NCBI RefSeq assembly: GCF_016097555.1
Contig: NC_054704.1
Span: 43,065,751 to 43,129,750, forward strand
From: Gigantopelta aegis
Lineage: Eukaryota > Mollusca > Gastropoda > Neomphalida > Peltospiridae
Direction: 5' to 3'
Length of the DNA: 64,000 bases
Shown: positions 34,320-48,900 of the stretch, piece after piece
How positions within the stretch are numbered: the first letter of the stretch is position 1
How the letters are laid out: each line of letters opens with the position of its first letter
Position numbers and translations under genes: made by a program
The notes under the pieces: model-generated
The model's database searches: none
Told to the model about the DNA's origin: nothing
What the model saw: the letters and a program-made list of their open reading frames with translations, nothing else

Positions 34320-37300
34320 ATGTCGATTGCAATAGCCCAGGCCAGGCACATTTTTGGTCTGAGACCTGGAGTTTCAGGGGCTATTTGCTATCATGATGAA
34401 CAAACCATTGTTTATGCATCAGGAGCCAACTGCATCTTGTACAACACTGATCAGAAAGTGCAGAAGTTCATTCCTGGGACTGATAAAAGTCAAGGAATAA
34501 CAGCTCTTGCAGTGAGCCCAAACAGGAGATATGTTGCAATTGCAGAGAAGAGCGAAAAGCCAACTATAACCATCTATGATTTGCATTCTCTACGGAAGAA
34601 GAAAGTTCTAACATCACCAGATGTTACATCTGACGAATATGTCAGTCTTGCTTTCTCTCCAGATTCCAAGTATCTTGTAGCCCAAGGAGGAAAGAAAGAT
34701 TGGATTTTACTGTACTGGACATGGGAGAAGTCAAAAGTCATGGCAACAGCCAAGACCTCAAATCCACTGAATACAGCAGAAGTTTATCAGGTATCTCATT
34801 AGATGTTGTACCTATTTTATTATGTTTTGTTTACTTTATAAATCGTAAGCGGGCAGGACATAGCCCAGTAGTAAAGCACTTGCTTGATGCACGATCGGTT
34901 TAGGATGAATTCCCATCTGTGGGCCCATTGGGTCTGTGCTTCACAACTGATGTAAAAAAAGAAGAAAAAAAGGCTGTGGTATGTACTATTCTGTCTGTGG
35001 GATGCTGCATATAAAAGATCCCTTGCTTCTAATCAAAAAGACTAACCCTTTGTATGGTGGCAGCAGGATTGTTTCCTCATTATCTGTGTGGTCCATAGTC
35101 ATATGTCTGACACCATATAACTAATTAAAGTGTGTTGAGAGCATTGTTAAATAAAACTTTCCTTCCTTCCTTTTTAATTGTAAAGACAGAAAATCATTTA
35201 ACAAGATCAATCTTTATATTATTGTATAATTATATTTATTAAAATAAATTTACAAATCATATAGAATTATATTGTGGTATAATTTTAGTTTTAAATAGAA
35301 ATACTTCTGTAAATGAAACATTTAAATACATTAACATCAGTATAACATGAGGATAACTAATTTGATTGCCATATGGGTGTAATTAATGTTATAATAAATT
35401 ATATGTTTTTATTACAGGTGAGCTTTAACCCTCAAGACAACACACAGCTGTGTGTAATAGGTAATGGCATCTTTAAACACTTCCGCTACAGTGAAGGAAA
35501 CCTCAAGCCATTCAATTTCATGAAGATGGAGGCCCAGAATTATCTCTGTCATGCATGGGTTTCAGAGGAACGTGTTGTTGTGGGAACAAGCACTGGTCAT
35601 CTGTTGCTGTTTGAAGCAGGAGAGTTAAAGAGTGAATTTGTTCTTGCTGAAAAGAAAGATGAAAAGTAAGTATATAATAAGTTACTGGGCTATGCAAGAA
35701 ACACTGTACTATCTATTATATATATATATAGAGAGAGAGAGAATAACTGGTTACTGCCTTAATAAGATATCAGCTTTATCCTGTAAAGGTTAGAATGGCG
35801 AATGCTGTGAGGCTCTATCGAGCAACATTTGCCATTTGACTTGAGCAGGATAAAGCCGATATCTTAAGGAAGTAAAAGGTTATTTTATTTATCCTGCAAT
35901 CCTACAGGAATAGTCAGAAAATCATTATTTATTCCATTTTTGTGTTTGCAAATTCAGTCTTTTCAACCTAGCAAGGCTTTTGCAGTATGACGTTGTAAGA
36001 TGCTAGCTACATTCTGTCACATTCAAAAAGCATTTCTAAACTTTTAATTCATAAATAAATATACACATTTTGTATAGAGATAAAAAAACAAACACCTAAA
36101 GGTTATTTGTATTTATTGTACTAAAATGATTTAAAAAGTCTGTTTATTGAAAATCTAGTCTTAAATACTCGAGTCGAGTCGGGCTTATCGGTTATGTCAC
36201 GTGACCTATATTTTTGTCAGTGTTCGAAAATATAGATATTTGTCTTGTCATCATATCTTGCCAATGTATACAGTGATTGCAGGATAAATATATATATTTT
36301 TTAATATCTAGGTTATCACAAAAAAACAAAGTGAATCTGTATGTCCCAGATACATGTAGTGACACAAATGAATTTCATCTAGAATAGTTATTTTGCTGCT
36401 TGTATATTACCACAATTGTTAAGATACCTTGTTTATATTACCTAAACAAATCATGATTAAAATCACTGTATAAGAACATTAAAAAAACCCTCCACAAAAC
36501 ACAGACATAAAATTGTTTTATGCTTGTGATAAGTCTGTTGTACATATGCTATTTCAAACCAAGTTATTTTGAAATTACCTTTTTTAGCTTTTTTTTTTAA
36601 TAATACTTCCATACCATTCTTTTTTCTTGTAAATAGTTTATTAATATATTTGACACTGCAAACTATTAACAACAGAAAGATATATTTTTATTACCAGTCA
36701 ATTTGTTTGTGTTTTATGTTAAGAAAATATGTTAAATTCTAGAGAAGCAAAACAGTGATTGTGTGTTTATTTTAGAACTGAAGAGGGTATCGTATCAGTT
36801 CCTGTACAGGTTACAGCAATTGTGGCTTACTCGAAGGGCTACGCATGTGCTTGTGGACCAGGGACAGTGCACCTTTTTGAGAAAACTGATGACAAGGATT
36901 CATTCAAAAAAGCCAGAGAGATCAAGGTGAATATTGGTTGTAATGCACATGTAATGTTTATAACAGAATGTTGAAAAATAATTGATAACATCCAATAACT
37001 GAATAGTCTGACTTTCAGCTTATAAATATTACACTGTGGTTTTACATAATTGTATAAATAATATTTCCATACACTTACCTTTTCTTGACACCAAATAGTT
37101 GATGTGTATTTTTTTGTGCTGGGGTGTCTTTAAACATTCATTCATTCATTCATTCATTCATTCATTCATTCATTCATTCATTCATTCTTTAATTCATTCT
37201 TTAATTCATTCAGCTTATAAATAAGAAGCTTGGTTACATAAATGAGAAGAAGAAATTAGAACTATCTTAGTTCTGACCATTACTGTGTCACACAAATGTT

Positions 37301-40300
37301 TCCAAAATTAAATTTCCCCCAAGATGTTTGCATGTATTACATAACATTAATGTAAATATAAAAATTCACCATTTATGTTTTAATAAAACTCTTTGGCAGA
37401 TACCCCCAGACAACAACAGTGCAGACCCAACTAAAGCCCAACAGCAGATTATCAAATGTTTGACCGTCAGCCCATCTGAGGAGATTCTGGTAGCTAGCAC
37501 TGACTGCAACCAGCTGTTTTACCTAACACTGTCCAGTGCTGATCTCGGCAAGGTATTGTTTTATAATGTTTCATGTACATATTTTGGAAGATTGTTTATT
37601 AATGTGAATTGAAATAATAAAAAATTACTCATTATTGTTTTAAAATATTGCTTTTGGCTCACAAATACCAATGATCAAACTAATGAATTTAAAAAAAGAA
37701 ATTTCATTTTTTTTTTTTTTTAATAGTCAGGTTATTTAGGAATTGAAAAATGCAGAATAAAAATTTGTATCATATTCAATATATCGAACCAGTATCATAC
37801 CATATACTTTTTATAACATTAGTATTCTGATGTTAATTCTAATGGCAATAACAAAAGTAAAAAAAAATAAAAAATAGACACCACAAGGTTAGAGATTTCC
37901 TTCATTGTGACTTATCTGTAAAGATATCAGAATTTAATGTGTATAATATGTCTTTCCATTTCAGGGAGATCAGGCCACATTTGAAGTTTTAGCTCAGAGT
38001 TTCCACCATGGTCAGATTTTAGGCTTGGATGTCTGTATCAGAAAACCTTTGATAGCTACGTCATCAATGGACAGATCTGTCAGGATATGGAATTATGAAA
38101 CATGGTACAGTGTTATATATATTAATTTCATATAAAATCAATTTTTTCTTTAGTTCAGATTTGAGTTTTTCACCTGAATTTGGAATCAGAATTTGTATCT
38201 GAGTGATTATTATGCTGAAATATTATGGACATTTAATATATAATAATAATTTGATTTTAAATTATTTGTTTGCCTAATTGTTAGATTTTTATATTAGATA
38301 TCAGTTACATATACATGTGTATTGTTCTGATATGAAACCTTTTCTATCATTGCAATTTAGTCTAATTTGTCTAGTTTGAAATTGTTGCTGTACTATTTTA
38401 GTTGGTATTTGTCACTATTGCTGGTCATTTAAATATGCATTAAATGTGTATTGAGTTTGTAAAAGCAGTGCTTTAAATTGTAGGCTATCAAGAGTTCAAA
38501 ACTTAAGAATTTTTAGTCATGCATAGACTAAATGTTGGTTTATGTCCAATAAAATTTTAAAAATGAATGTTCAGAATGTTTGGCCTAAATGTTAATTTAT
38601 TTCAAGTCTGGTCCGTAACCATATGTCTGATGCCATTTAACCATAAATAAAATGTGTTGAGTGTGTTGTTAAATAAAACGTTTCCTTCCTTATTTCAAGT
38701 CTGGGTAAAAAAAGAGGTTCGCATATATGTTTGTTGAATTTTTTTTTAATTTTTTTTTAACAATCATGAATGTTAAAGAAGCAGTTATGATAATGAATAT
38801 TACTAATTACTAAATGTTTTTTCAGTAATCTTGAACTGTACAAGGAGTTTGCTGAAGAGGCCTATGGTATTGCCCTCCATCCCTCCGGCCTGTACATCCT
38901 GGTCGGGTTTAGTGATAAACTACGGCTGATGAATCTTCTCATTGATGACATTAGGACATTCAAAGAGTTCACAGTGAGAGGATGCAAGGAGGTAAGAACT
39001 TTTTATTTAATCTTTGACCATTTGTGGATATATATTTTTTTAGTCCCCTACCGGTCCAACCAGAGGGACTATATATTTTGTCTCTGTCTGTCGATCTGTT
39101 AATCTAGCCTACATACAGAGTTCCAGACTTTTTTTTCAATACATTATCAAGGTATTGACCTGATATTATGTGTATTACTTTATCTTGTACAGTTACTGAT
39201 CAAATTTGAGTTTCATGCAAATTTACCCATTTGTTTACAAAGTTATTGCCCTTGAACATTGTGGGCCCCAATTAATATTATTAATATGTATTAATATTGC
39301 TTTAGCAATACTCGCAGAATGCTTGTTTAAATAATGTTAGTATTCCTTTTTTCTTTCTTTTTTAAAGTAAAAAATGTATCCATGTCAGGATATAACATTA
39401 AAATAATGGTCACAATGGAATATGAATATTTGTTAAATATTGATGTCTTTGTGACAGTCATTCATGATCACATGAAATTCTTTAAATATGTTTTATTCTT
39501 ATTGTTTCAGTGTATTAAACATTCATTGATAACAATAATTTAACATCATAATTTTATTTGTTTATTTTTCAGTGTGCTTTCAGCAATGGTGGCCACTTGT
39601 TTGCCGCTGTTCACGGCAATGTCATACAGATTTATTCCACCACCACATTTGAGAACGTGTCCAATCTGAAAGGTCACAATGGCAAGGTTCGATCCATCAT
39701 CTGGAGTTCCGACGACAGCAAGCTGGTATCATGTGGTGTGGATGGAGCAGTGTATGAGTGGGAGCCTTGCACTGGAAAGAGGCTGTCTGAGTGTGTACTC
39801 AAATCCTGCAGCTTCACTGGTGTCGCCGTTACTCCTGATGGCAAGACTACCTTCGCTGTCGGCTCGGACAAAACACTGAAGGAAATTGCAGATTCACAGG
39901 TAAGACTCTTAATGTTTAGTGTAGGGCCTCCACGAGTCCAAAATATTGGACACGAGTACCCGACACTTACACTAGATGATAATGAGACTAAGGAATAAAG
40001 TAAAATAGCATTATGCATCTTAATTTCAACGCTGAATATGGATGCCAAATCATGCCAGTGTATTGAATTCCACACATTTTCATAGCCCTATAATGTAACC
40101 GGCTGCAGTGATTTGGCAAAATGACATACAAAAATATAATTAAATGAGAGTACTTTTCCTTGCATGGGTACTCGAGTCCTGTGAACAGACTCTAGTCCTG
40201 CTAGACTCGGCCTATACTCGAGTATTCACAGAGACCCTAATTTGGTGTGGGCAGTTCATGCATGTTGTATTTGTTGATAACCTTTCTTGTCTTTTCTTAG

Positions 40301-42562
40301 TTGAAGCATTGATACAGGAACATTAATGTATTTTTAGAACCCTTTAAAGTAGAGTGTGGCATTTAGTATTTCTTAAACACCATTTAACATAAAAAGAACG
40401 GATTACATGTGCATTAAGTTTGGTTATGAAACATGTGATGAGGTTGCACATTTACATTTGTTTTTTGACAAGCAGCTAGTAAACAGAATGATTACATTTC
40501 AGATTCTGAGAGCGGTTACATCTGGTGAAATGACGTTGAGCAATCTGGCACTGTCTCGTTCAGGACGTATGCTCTTCACTGGTACCGTGCGTGGCACCTT
40601 GTGGTCCATGAAGTTCCCGTTGACTACACCTGGTGAATGGCAAGAATACCAAGGCCACAGCTTGGCAATCACAAAGGTCTGTGTGTTAAATATTAGTGGT
40701 TTTGACAAGATTTCACTATTTATCCTGTTGTTGTAATAATTCTAAAAACCCAGTCCATTATGGACTTAACGATTATTGTTTTTCAGGTTGCAGTCAGCAG
40801 TGTAATATTTTTAGGTCACTGTACATTCACAGGGCTCATTCTGTGCATTGCCAAATACCTGTGCATTGCCAAATACCTGTGCATTGGCTACAAGTGGCTA
40901 CAACATTTAGTCTTTGGCTAATAAAATATTCCTTAAATCAACCAGATTTTAATAATTTTCAAAAAATTCTCTAAATATTAAAAAATTGGCTTAACCGAAA
41001 TTTGTTCCAGTGTGAGTGCTGTATTCATTAAAGTGATCAAACTGAAATTGTACAATTCCTTTTCCATCACAGTAACGTGAAATATATTGACTTGACTACA
41101 GTTTCCATAGTTGATTGGAATTTTGGTAAGTACCCAATGCCCTGACTACCTAGTATATTACAATGACTTTAAATTACAGGAAGTTTTATTTTTGAATTCC
41201 AAAAGAAAAAGTATCAAAAAACATTTATTCCTTTTTCTTCTTTTTTCCCCATTGTGAGTCCATTGTATTGCGGTTCTTTTCTGTTCTTAGTGTTTAATGA
41301 GACTTATTTCTTTTTGTTTTTCCAGATGAAAATCACATTTGATGACCAGTACCTAATTACAGTGTCAGAGGATTCAACCATTATTCTGTGGAAGATTCAG
41401 GACAAGGAAGGGCGTGGTTTAAAGCGTGACAAAGAAGTTGGGTGGGCAGAAGAAATTCTCATTACCAAAACTGACTTAGAGGAGAAGGTAGTCATTTATT
41501 ACAGAATTATTTAATATTTAAAATTTCATTAAATATAAATAATAGTTTTTGTTGTTAATTTAAGACCTATAAGTAATTTGTCACTGATAATTTACGTTCA
41601 GATGTGAAATTAAGAAGACCTCATACCTCCTTATAGACATCAGTGGTGTTACACATATATTCACAAAGTATTTACATACACTAAACAATTGCAATAAAAC
41701 TTCTATATTTGTAAATATTTTAAACAGAAATCTAGACAATACAATTGATTAAATATGGAACAATTTTGTCAAGCAAAATCCTTCATATGATGAGTATATA
41801 TTGGAGAAAGAAATGGCTTAACTGCCTTTTCTGTGTTGAATAATTTTCACAACAGTTTCTTAAACCTTCATTAGGAATAATTTAATATTAAACACTAGTA
41901 ACAGTCTTTGGTTCTGTTGCTGTGTCTGGAGGATAGGCAAACTGAAGGTACAAGCATAACATGGGGAATATGTCTTTCTAAATGTGCATGAGATTTCTGT
42001 AAAGGTTATGTTGGCCAGTATTAAAGACTGTAACACTGCCACTTGTATCTCGTGTAGAACTCTATGATGGCTGAGCTGAAGACGCGGGTGGAGGAGCTGA
42101 AGATGGAGAATGAGTACCAGCTGCGACTCAAAGACATGAACTACAACGAGAAGATGAAAGAGCTCACCGAGAAGTTCATCCAGGAGATGGAGTCACTGAA
42201 AACCAAAAACCAGGTCGGTCTGTCTGTGTATGTGTGTAAACTGATTAGATAGGAAGTTATTCATAGTGTTTTAATTCACCTGTTACTACAAGGTTACACA
42301 GTCCGTTAACCCGTATACTGCTGCATTATTTTTGCAATCTATAAAGAATTTTCACCTCTTATAAATTTCTAGTAATATATTAAAATCTGTTGACATTTTA
42401 ACATGAAATTACACACATGAATTCCATGATTAAAACGATGCTAAGTGATATCGTAGTGATGACACTTGATATGTATACACGTCACTAGCAGGATACAGGT
42501 TAATATATTTATAATCATTGTATTAAATTTGTTTAAGATGTAGATTTATTTTTAATGGAAAA

Positions 42563-42606
<44 letters not shown>

Positions 42607-45600
42607 ACAACCAAAAAATCCCAAACAAACAAACAAACAAACAACAAAAAGCCCTTAGGCAATGAATTTGTGTAAGTTTTGGGGAAATGTCACCAATTAA
42701 GTATGATATAAAAGGTACAAAGTCCCAAAATAGCCCTCACTCTGTTGTTTTGATGTGGGTGGATTTTTTGTTGTTTTTAGTATGCTAAGTGTTTTGGTCC
42801 AATTTTGATTGACAGGTTTTGAAGACCGACAAGGATAAGGAGGAAGCAAAACATGAGGAAGAGATGTCAGAATTAATGGAGAAGCATGCTAAGGAAATGC
42901 AAGATCTTGGTGAGAAGATTAATATTATGAGAATAATTTCATCAGTTTCCTTTGCTTCCAGTTACCAAATAAATTATTAATGGATATGTTTTCAAACATG
43001 GCACATATATTGCTTTACAAACCACAATGTTTAAAATATAACAGTTTGTTGGCATTTACTTTATCATTGAAAGAAGATGTGCTTTAATATGACCAATAAT
43101 TCCAGCTCTTAATTAGATGGCTAATATGCATATGTCAGCATTGTGGAATATAATCACCAATTTTGAGATCTGTTTTTACACACTATTAAAACCTGTGCTA
43201 AAGTAGATTACTTTCTTTACAATATCCAATACATAATGTGTCAAAATGTAATGTCAGTCCAAAAAAATAAAAAGGTTCTTACTTGGCAAGTTGAGGGTGA
43301 AGAAGGCTGATGCAGTAGTTTTTCACAAGAATCTTAATCCTTAATTTTGTGTCTTTCAGAGTCCGCCAACAACCAGAAGCTGATGCTTGAGTACGAGAAG
43401 TTCCAGGAGCAGCAGGCGAAGATGATGAAGATGCAGGAGGATTACGAGCGCCAGCTCACCGAGATGGACGAGAGCAAACAGCATTCACTGGAGGAACTCA
43501 CCGAGTACTATGAGACCAAGCTGCAGGAGATGACCTCCAGGCTGGAACAGGTCCGTAGTAGCACCAGTTATTACTTCATGCACCTGGCTTTAACATTACT
43601 AAATCCTGTACCTGTACTATGTTTAATATTTATATCCAATTGCAATATAGTATGACAAATTTAATTTCTTTTCTACTTAACCTGACCTCAAACAATGGCA
43701 TATTTCCCATGGGATATTAGTCTGGTCCAAACATCTTAACAGCCAATGGGATGACCGGAAGAGTAAGCAGTGGACTTATTGGAAGATGTTAGCCATCCCA
43801 TTGGCTGTTGGGATGTTTGGATCAGACTACTATTCCTAGGGGAATATGCCATTGGTTGAGGTCAAGTTAAGTATTATTAAAAGAGAAAACACTGCAAGTT
43901 TTCTACTTTGTTTTCATCCTGATTAGGCAGACAATTGCAAAACAGTTTTTTCTAAGTAGCTAGCAAATTTACATCATTGTGACCCTCAGTATTATGATGT
44001 CTAATAAGTAAACTACTGCTATACAAAGTTGGTCTGAGTGTTCTTAGGCAAAAGTTATTCAAGTCTGAAAATCACAGATGTATTTGTTTGATATATATAT
44101 AATCAAATTCAAATTCTTTCAATGAAATGTAATAAAAGCTCATTGTTTTCAGTGAAGTCTAAACTATATTTGACAGATTCAAATTCAATTTACTTTTTAT
44201 GATTTGCTAAATGAGGGTTTAAAATCCTGATCATTGATCCTAAAGCTAGGATCCAGTCTGCTATTCTCTGAAGTAACCATCGTTATTTTATCAGTGATCT
44301 GTGTGATACATCGTCATTACTAAGTATATTTATATATTTTCAGGCCAAGGATGAAGCTAGCCAGCTAACTCGTGAATATGAGGAAACAAAACACCAGATA
44401 GAAGAGGATGCGGATCGTGAAATTCTCGACATCAAGAACAAATATGAACGCCGATTAAGAGATGAGAAGGAAGCTAACATGAGATTAAAGGGAGAGTCTG
44501 GAATTATGAAGAAAAAGGTATTGTTATTGCTAACAAAGACAAAAATTTACAAATAAAGGCATTCATTAAAGATTGTCTGTTTGTATAAGTCTGCTGTTAA
44601 CATCATTTACATAGTCTTGTTATTTTTTGCAGATATATTGTAATCCAGAAATATTATTACTATTTTTTTTTTTATAATGCTAAAAGTCATAAAAATACCT
44701 TTTAGCTTTTTTTTTTTTTTTAACCTTAGATGACAGAGGCTATAGAGATGCTATTGGACATTATGCACTGTTCATGAACCAGATTCTTTGACCATGATTG
44801 GCATTTTCAACAATTTACATTAAAAAATAATAATTTCAAATTATTCAATGATAGACATTACAAGAAGAATGTTATTGTATAGCGTATTATATTGGTATAT
44901 ATTTATTTATTTATAGTTCACAAGCTTACAGAAGGAGATTGATGACCATAAGGAGGAAATCAAGAAACTGAATGCTGAAACCAACAAGCTGAACAACATC
45001 ATCAGAAATCTGGAGAAGGACATACAAGGCCTCAAGAAAGAGATCCAAGAAAGAGATGACACCATTCAGGACAAGGTTAGGCTTGACATTGATCTCACAT
45101 GTTGATGTGCTTTAATTATGAAAAATATATGATAGTCTGTTACATGAACATTTATTTTACTTTGTGATATTAGTTGACAACTTTGACAGTTTCAGAAGTG
45201 TTGGCAGTTCAATCTTTTGATAAAGCTTTATTGTTTCATTTTTTTTTTTTTTTTTTTTTTTTTTCATTGATCTCATTTGTTCATTATAGGAGAAACGTAT
45301 CTATGACCTGAAGAAAAAGAATCAAGAGCTGGAGAAGTTTAAGTTTGTGTTGGACTACAAGATCAAGGAGCTCAAGAAACAGATTGAGCCAAGAGAGAAT
45401 GATATTAAAATGATGAAGGAACAAATACAGGAGGTGGGTTGAGCACTTTTCTAATAGCTGTTTCTCATTTATATTTTAATTTTGATACAGTTATGCAATT
45501 ATTTTAAAAGATTGTTTCTAAAATTGTGCTAATTGTCAGATTTTTCAACTCTAATCTGAATAATGACTGAATTTTCAACTCGAATCTGAATAATGACAGA

Positions 45601-45888
45601 AAATTTAATCTAATAGTAGTATATTTGACAGCCTTTTATTGTAAATACAGTCATTAAAGCAAAAATGCTTAGTTCGGGGAATGGTTTTGATGAATTGTTC
45701 TGCATGAACACCTTTTTTATGAACTTTTTTTTTTTTTGTCTTCAGAAGTCATCAATTTAATGTAGTTTCACATTCAGTAAATAACTGACATTCATTCACT
45801 CAAATGTTACATTTATCGTCCAGTTTAATTTAAAAGTTACTTTATGTTGGTTTAAATGATTTTTTAAAATTGGTTAAATTACAATTAA

Positions 45889-45929
<41 letters not shown>

Positions 45930-48900
45930 CATCATTACAGTAAAAAAAGAACTGTGAATATATGTGATCACATCTAGAATTAAACATTCTTCTAGTATTG
46001 TCTCTGAAATGTTATAAATATGTCATTACTGAGTGACTGTGTTGGATATTTCAGATGGAGAGTGAACTGGAGAGATTCCACAAACAGAACACACAACTTG
46101 AACTGAACATCACTGAACTCCGACAGAAACTCAAAGCTACAGACAAGGAAATGCACCAAGAAAGACAGAGGGTACTGAAACAGTCAAATACTCGAATTAG
46201 CACTTAGTTTCATATTTCCACCGGTTAAGGGGACAAATTCCTATTTTTAAAAAAAGAAGAAAAGTCTAGTGAATTATATTGATATTTTCCGAAAGTTTTT
46301 TTTTTTTTTTTTTTAAATACTAGTTATTCTGTGTTCCTTTCTTGTCCCTTTAGGTTGGGAATCGTAACATAATAACACTGCTTAGTTCCATGTTAATGGC
46401 ATTAATAAAAAATATAATAATTCCAATAAATCATTAAAAAAATAAGCTTAAGTGTTATCCAATACAAGTCTAACAACATTGCTTAATATGGGTCTAAACC
46501 CAATCTGATTATTCTGTGGACTGTTTGCCCACATCACAAACTGTTATTTGTTATCTACTCGGGTACTGTGCTTTTGTTTTCTTCTGCCCCATCTTAACAT
46601 ACATCCTTTAGAATCAAGTACCATTTTTTTTTACCACCTACCAGTATGTCCGTGCACAAGTTTTACTACCAGCCTCTGTTTATTCAAGATGATATGTTTT
46701 TCAGGTGCGTGATGTTGAGGCCATTGTTCGCCGCTTCAAGACTGATCTGCACAACTGTGTGGGATATATCCAGGACCCTAAAATGCTCAAGGAAAGCATC
46801 AAAGCTCTCTACCAGAAACACGTGCAGGAAGATATTGTAAGTGGACTGGGATATAGAGACTACTACACGAGTGACCATTAGATATCCTTTATGTTACAAG
46901 CGAGTTGTATACGTTTTTAAACAATGAGTTGAAAGATAAATGGTATCTAATGGACACAAATATAGTATTCTGTTTCTTAGATATTCTCAAAAACCAGGTT
47001 TTAAACAAATATAAACATCTTTTTTAAATAAAATTTAATTACAGCCCTTTAACTTGTAGCTAACTTACATGTCAGGTTAACTATTCAGGTCACAGATCAA
47101 TTAGTTTTGATGTTGCCTTTTTTTATTGGATGGTATGGCTGTTATGATTGGGTCATCACCTAGGAGCAGCCAGTTATAAGTCTTTAATTGTCATCACACA
47201 CGTTATTAGTAATTTAGTATGTGTTATCAAAAATAAGGAAATGTGTTCTTACCAATGGGGTGTAAGGAAAGAGAGAACAAAGAAATGTGTTCAAAAAGGT
47301 AAATAATAATTTATTTAACCCAACAATTTCAAGACACTGCTTACTTGTATCAATTTAAAGTGACCCATTGAAAGGAAACAATTTTAGCTATCCTCAAAAA
47401 CTACAGCCATGCTGGTTCTGGGGCGAGTTTCTTGGGCATTAGTAAAAGGAAAAAGCACATGTAGATCAATTTTTTTTGTCTTGTCATCCCATTTCATCAA
47501 ATTCATTACTAAAATCTGAACATCAATCTAGCGTAAAACTTTATTGGATGGAGGTGTTGTAAAAAGTGTAACAGTATACGTCAGTATAATTGTTTTTTTT
47601 TTTTTTTTTTTACAGTTGTTTGTTTGCTTATTATTTATTTAATATTTACTTCTTGTTATTTGTTTATTTATTGCATGAACATAGATTTTGCATGTTTCAA
47701 GCAAGAATCATTGAGTTTTTAATAAGCTTTATTTATATTTATTTTAAATATTTCAGGGATGTACATTAGAAATATTACTCTTATTTTAAGTTGTCCATGG
47801 TGAAAAAGGATACAAAAAAAAAAAAAATGGGGGGGGTGGGTGGGGGGGGAATGGGATGGTGGTTCTGATGGTTAATGGTCATAAGAGTATAACAGCAATA
47901 TTTTCAGCTCAGAGATATATGTGATGACTGGAATCTTGAATACATAATAATGATTAGATTGTCTTTATTTCAAAAAAGAGTCTATTTAGGCAATCTATCA
48001 TTGTGTCATGAAAATAAAATAAAGAGACAACAAACAGAAACATGCTTTGCTTTTGATTAGCATCTTACATGATGAAAACACTTCTAACAAACAAGTTCCG
48101 GATTGAAATTGCCAATGACGTAATTTTAAACAACATCTTCTGTAAATGATGTCATCCGACATGATTATGAATAATTTTTCTGCAACATATTCCATTACTA
48201 AATGTGTTTTTAATTATAATCTTTTTTAAATTGCTAATCTAATAACTGTTTTAATGTATGGCAGACCGAGTCAGCAAGTGTTGATGCAGATATTCAGAAG
48301 GAATACAGTCGTCAGCGTGAACATCTGGAGCGATCTGTGGCGTCACTGAGGAAGAAACTGGAAAAGGATTCAGAAATTCACAAAGCCGATAATGTTCGCA
48401 TCATGCAGGTTTGTACTCAGCTGTTTTTATGAATAATTATGGATATAAAAATTAGCTTGTCTTAGGTCTCACTACACAGATCACTTCCAGGTGAGAGTTC
48501 ATTCATCATGGTCCACTATAGTTCCTAATTGTGGCACATGTTATGGTTCACATATTCACTTCTAGGAAATGGTGAAGAATTAAAACAATAGGTATGTTTA
48601 ATGGTAAGCCTTCTGGCTGTATTTTGCCCATGTCATTTTGTAATATTGTGCATCGACCTTTTGGGATATGGGTATATAGCGCAAGTGACAGCCGGAGTGA
48701 ATCGGTTAATGAACCACCTGTTCGGACCGGTACTACAGCCAGATGCGGTCATATAGCAAAAAACTGAGACGGAAATGTTCACAATTTTGGAGTGAATATA
48801 AATGCTTATATAATGTATGTTCACAATGGTGTATGTTGTTAGTGCCAACGAGAACCCGTTCTATGGGCAATCTTCGATTGAAGTTGGGCAGTTTAACATG

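Larger units (their letters stand above)
34320..41487 (+). other. CFAP57: CFAP57 WD40 double-propeller coding part
   Basis: The first nine coding exons encode residues 1-664. Landmarks close to the human protein are [79 protein letters not shown] and [10 protein letters not shown]. The region is expected to form two beta-propellers. Confidence 0.85.
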
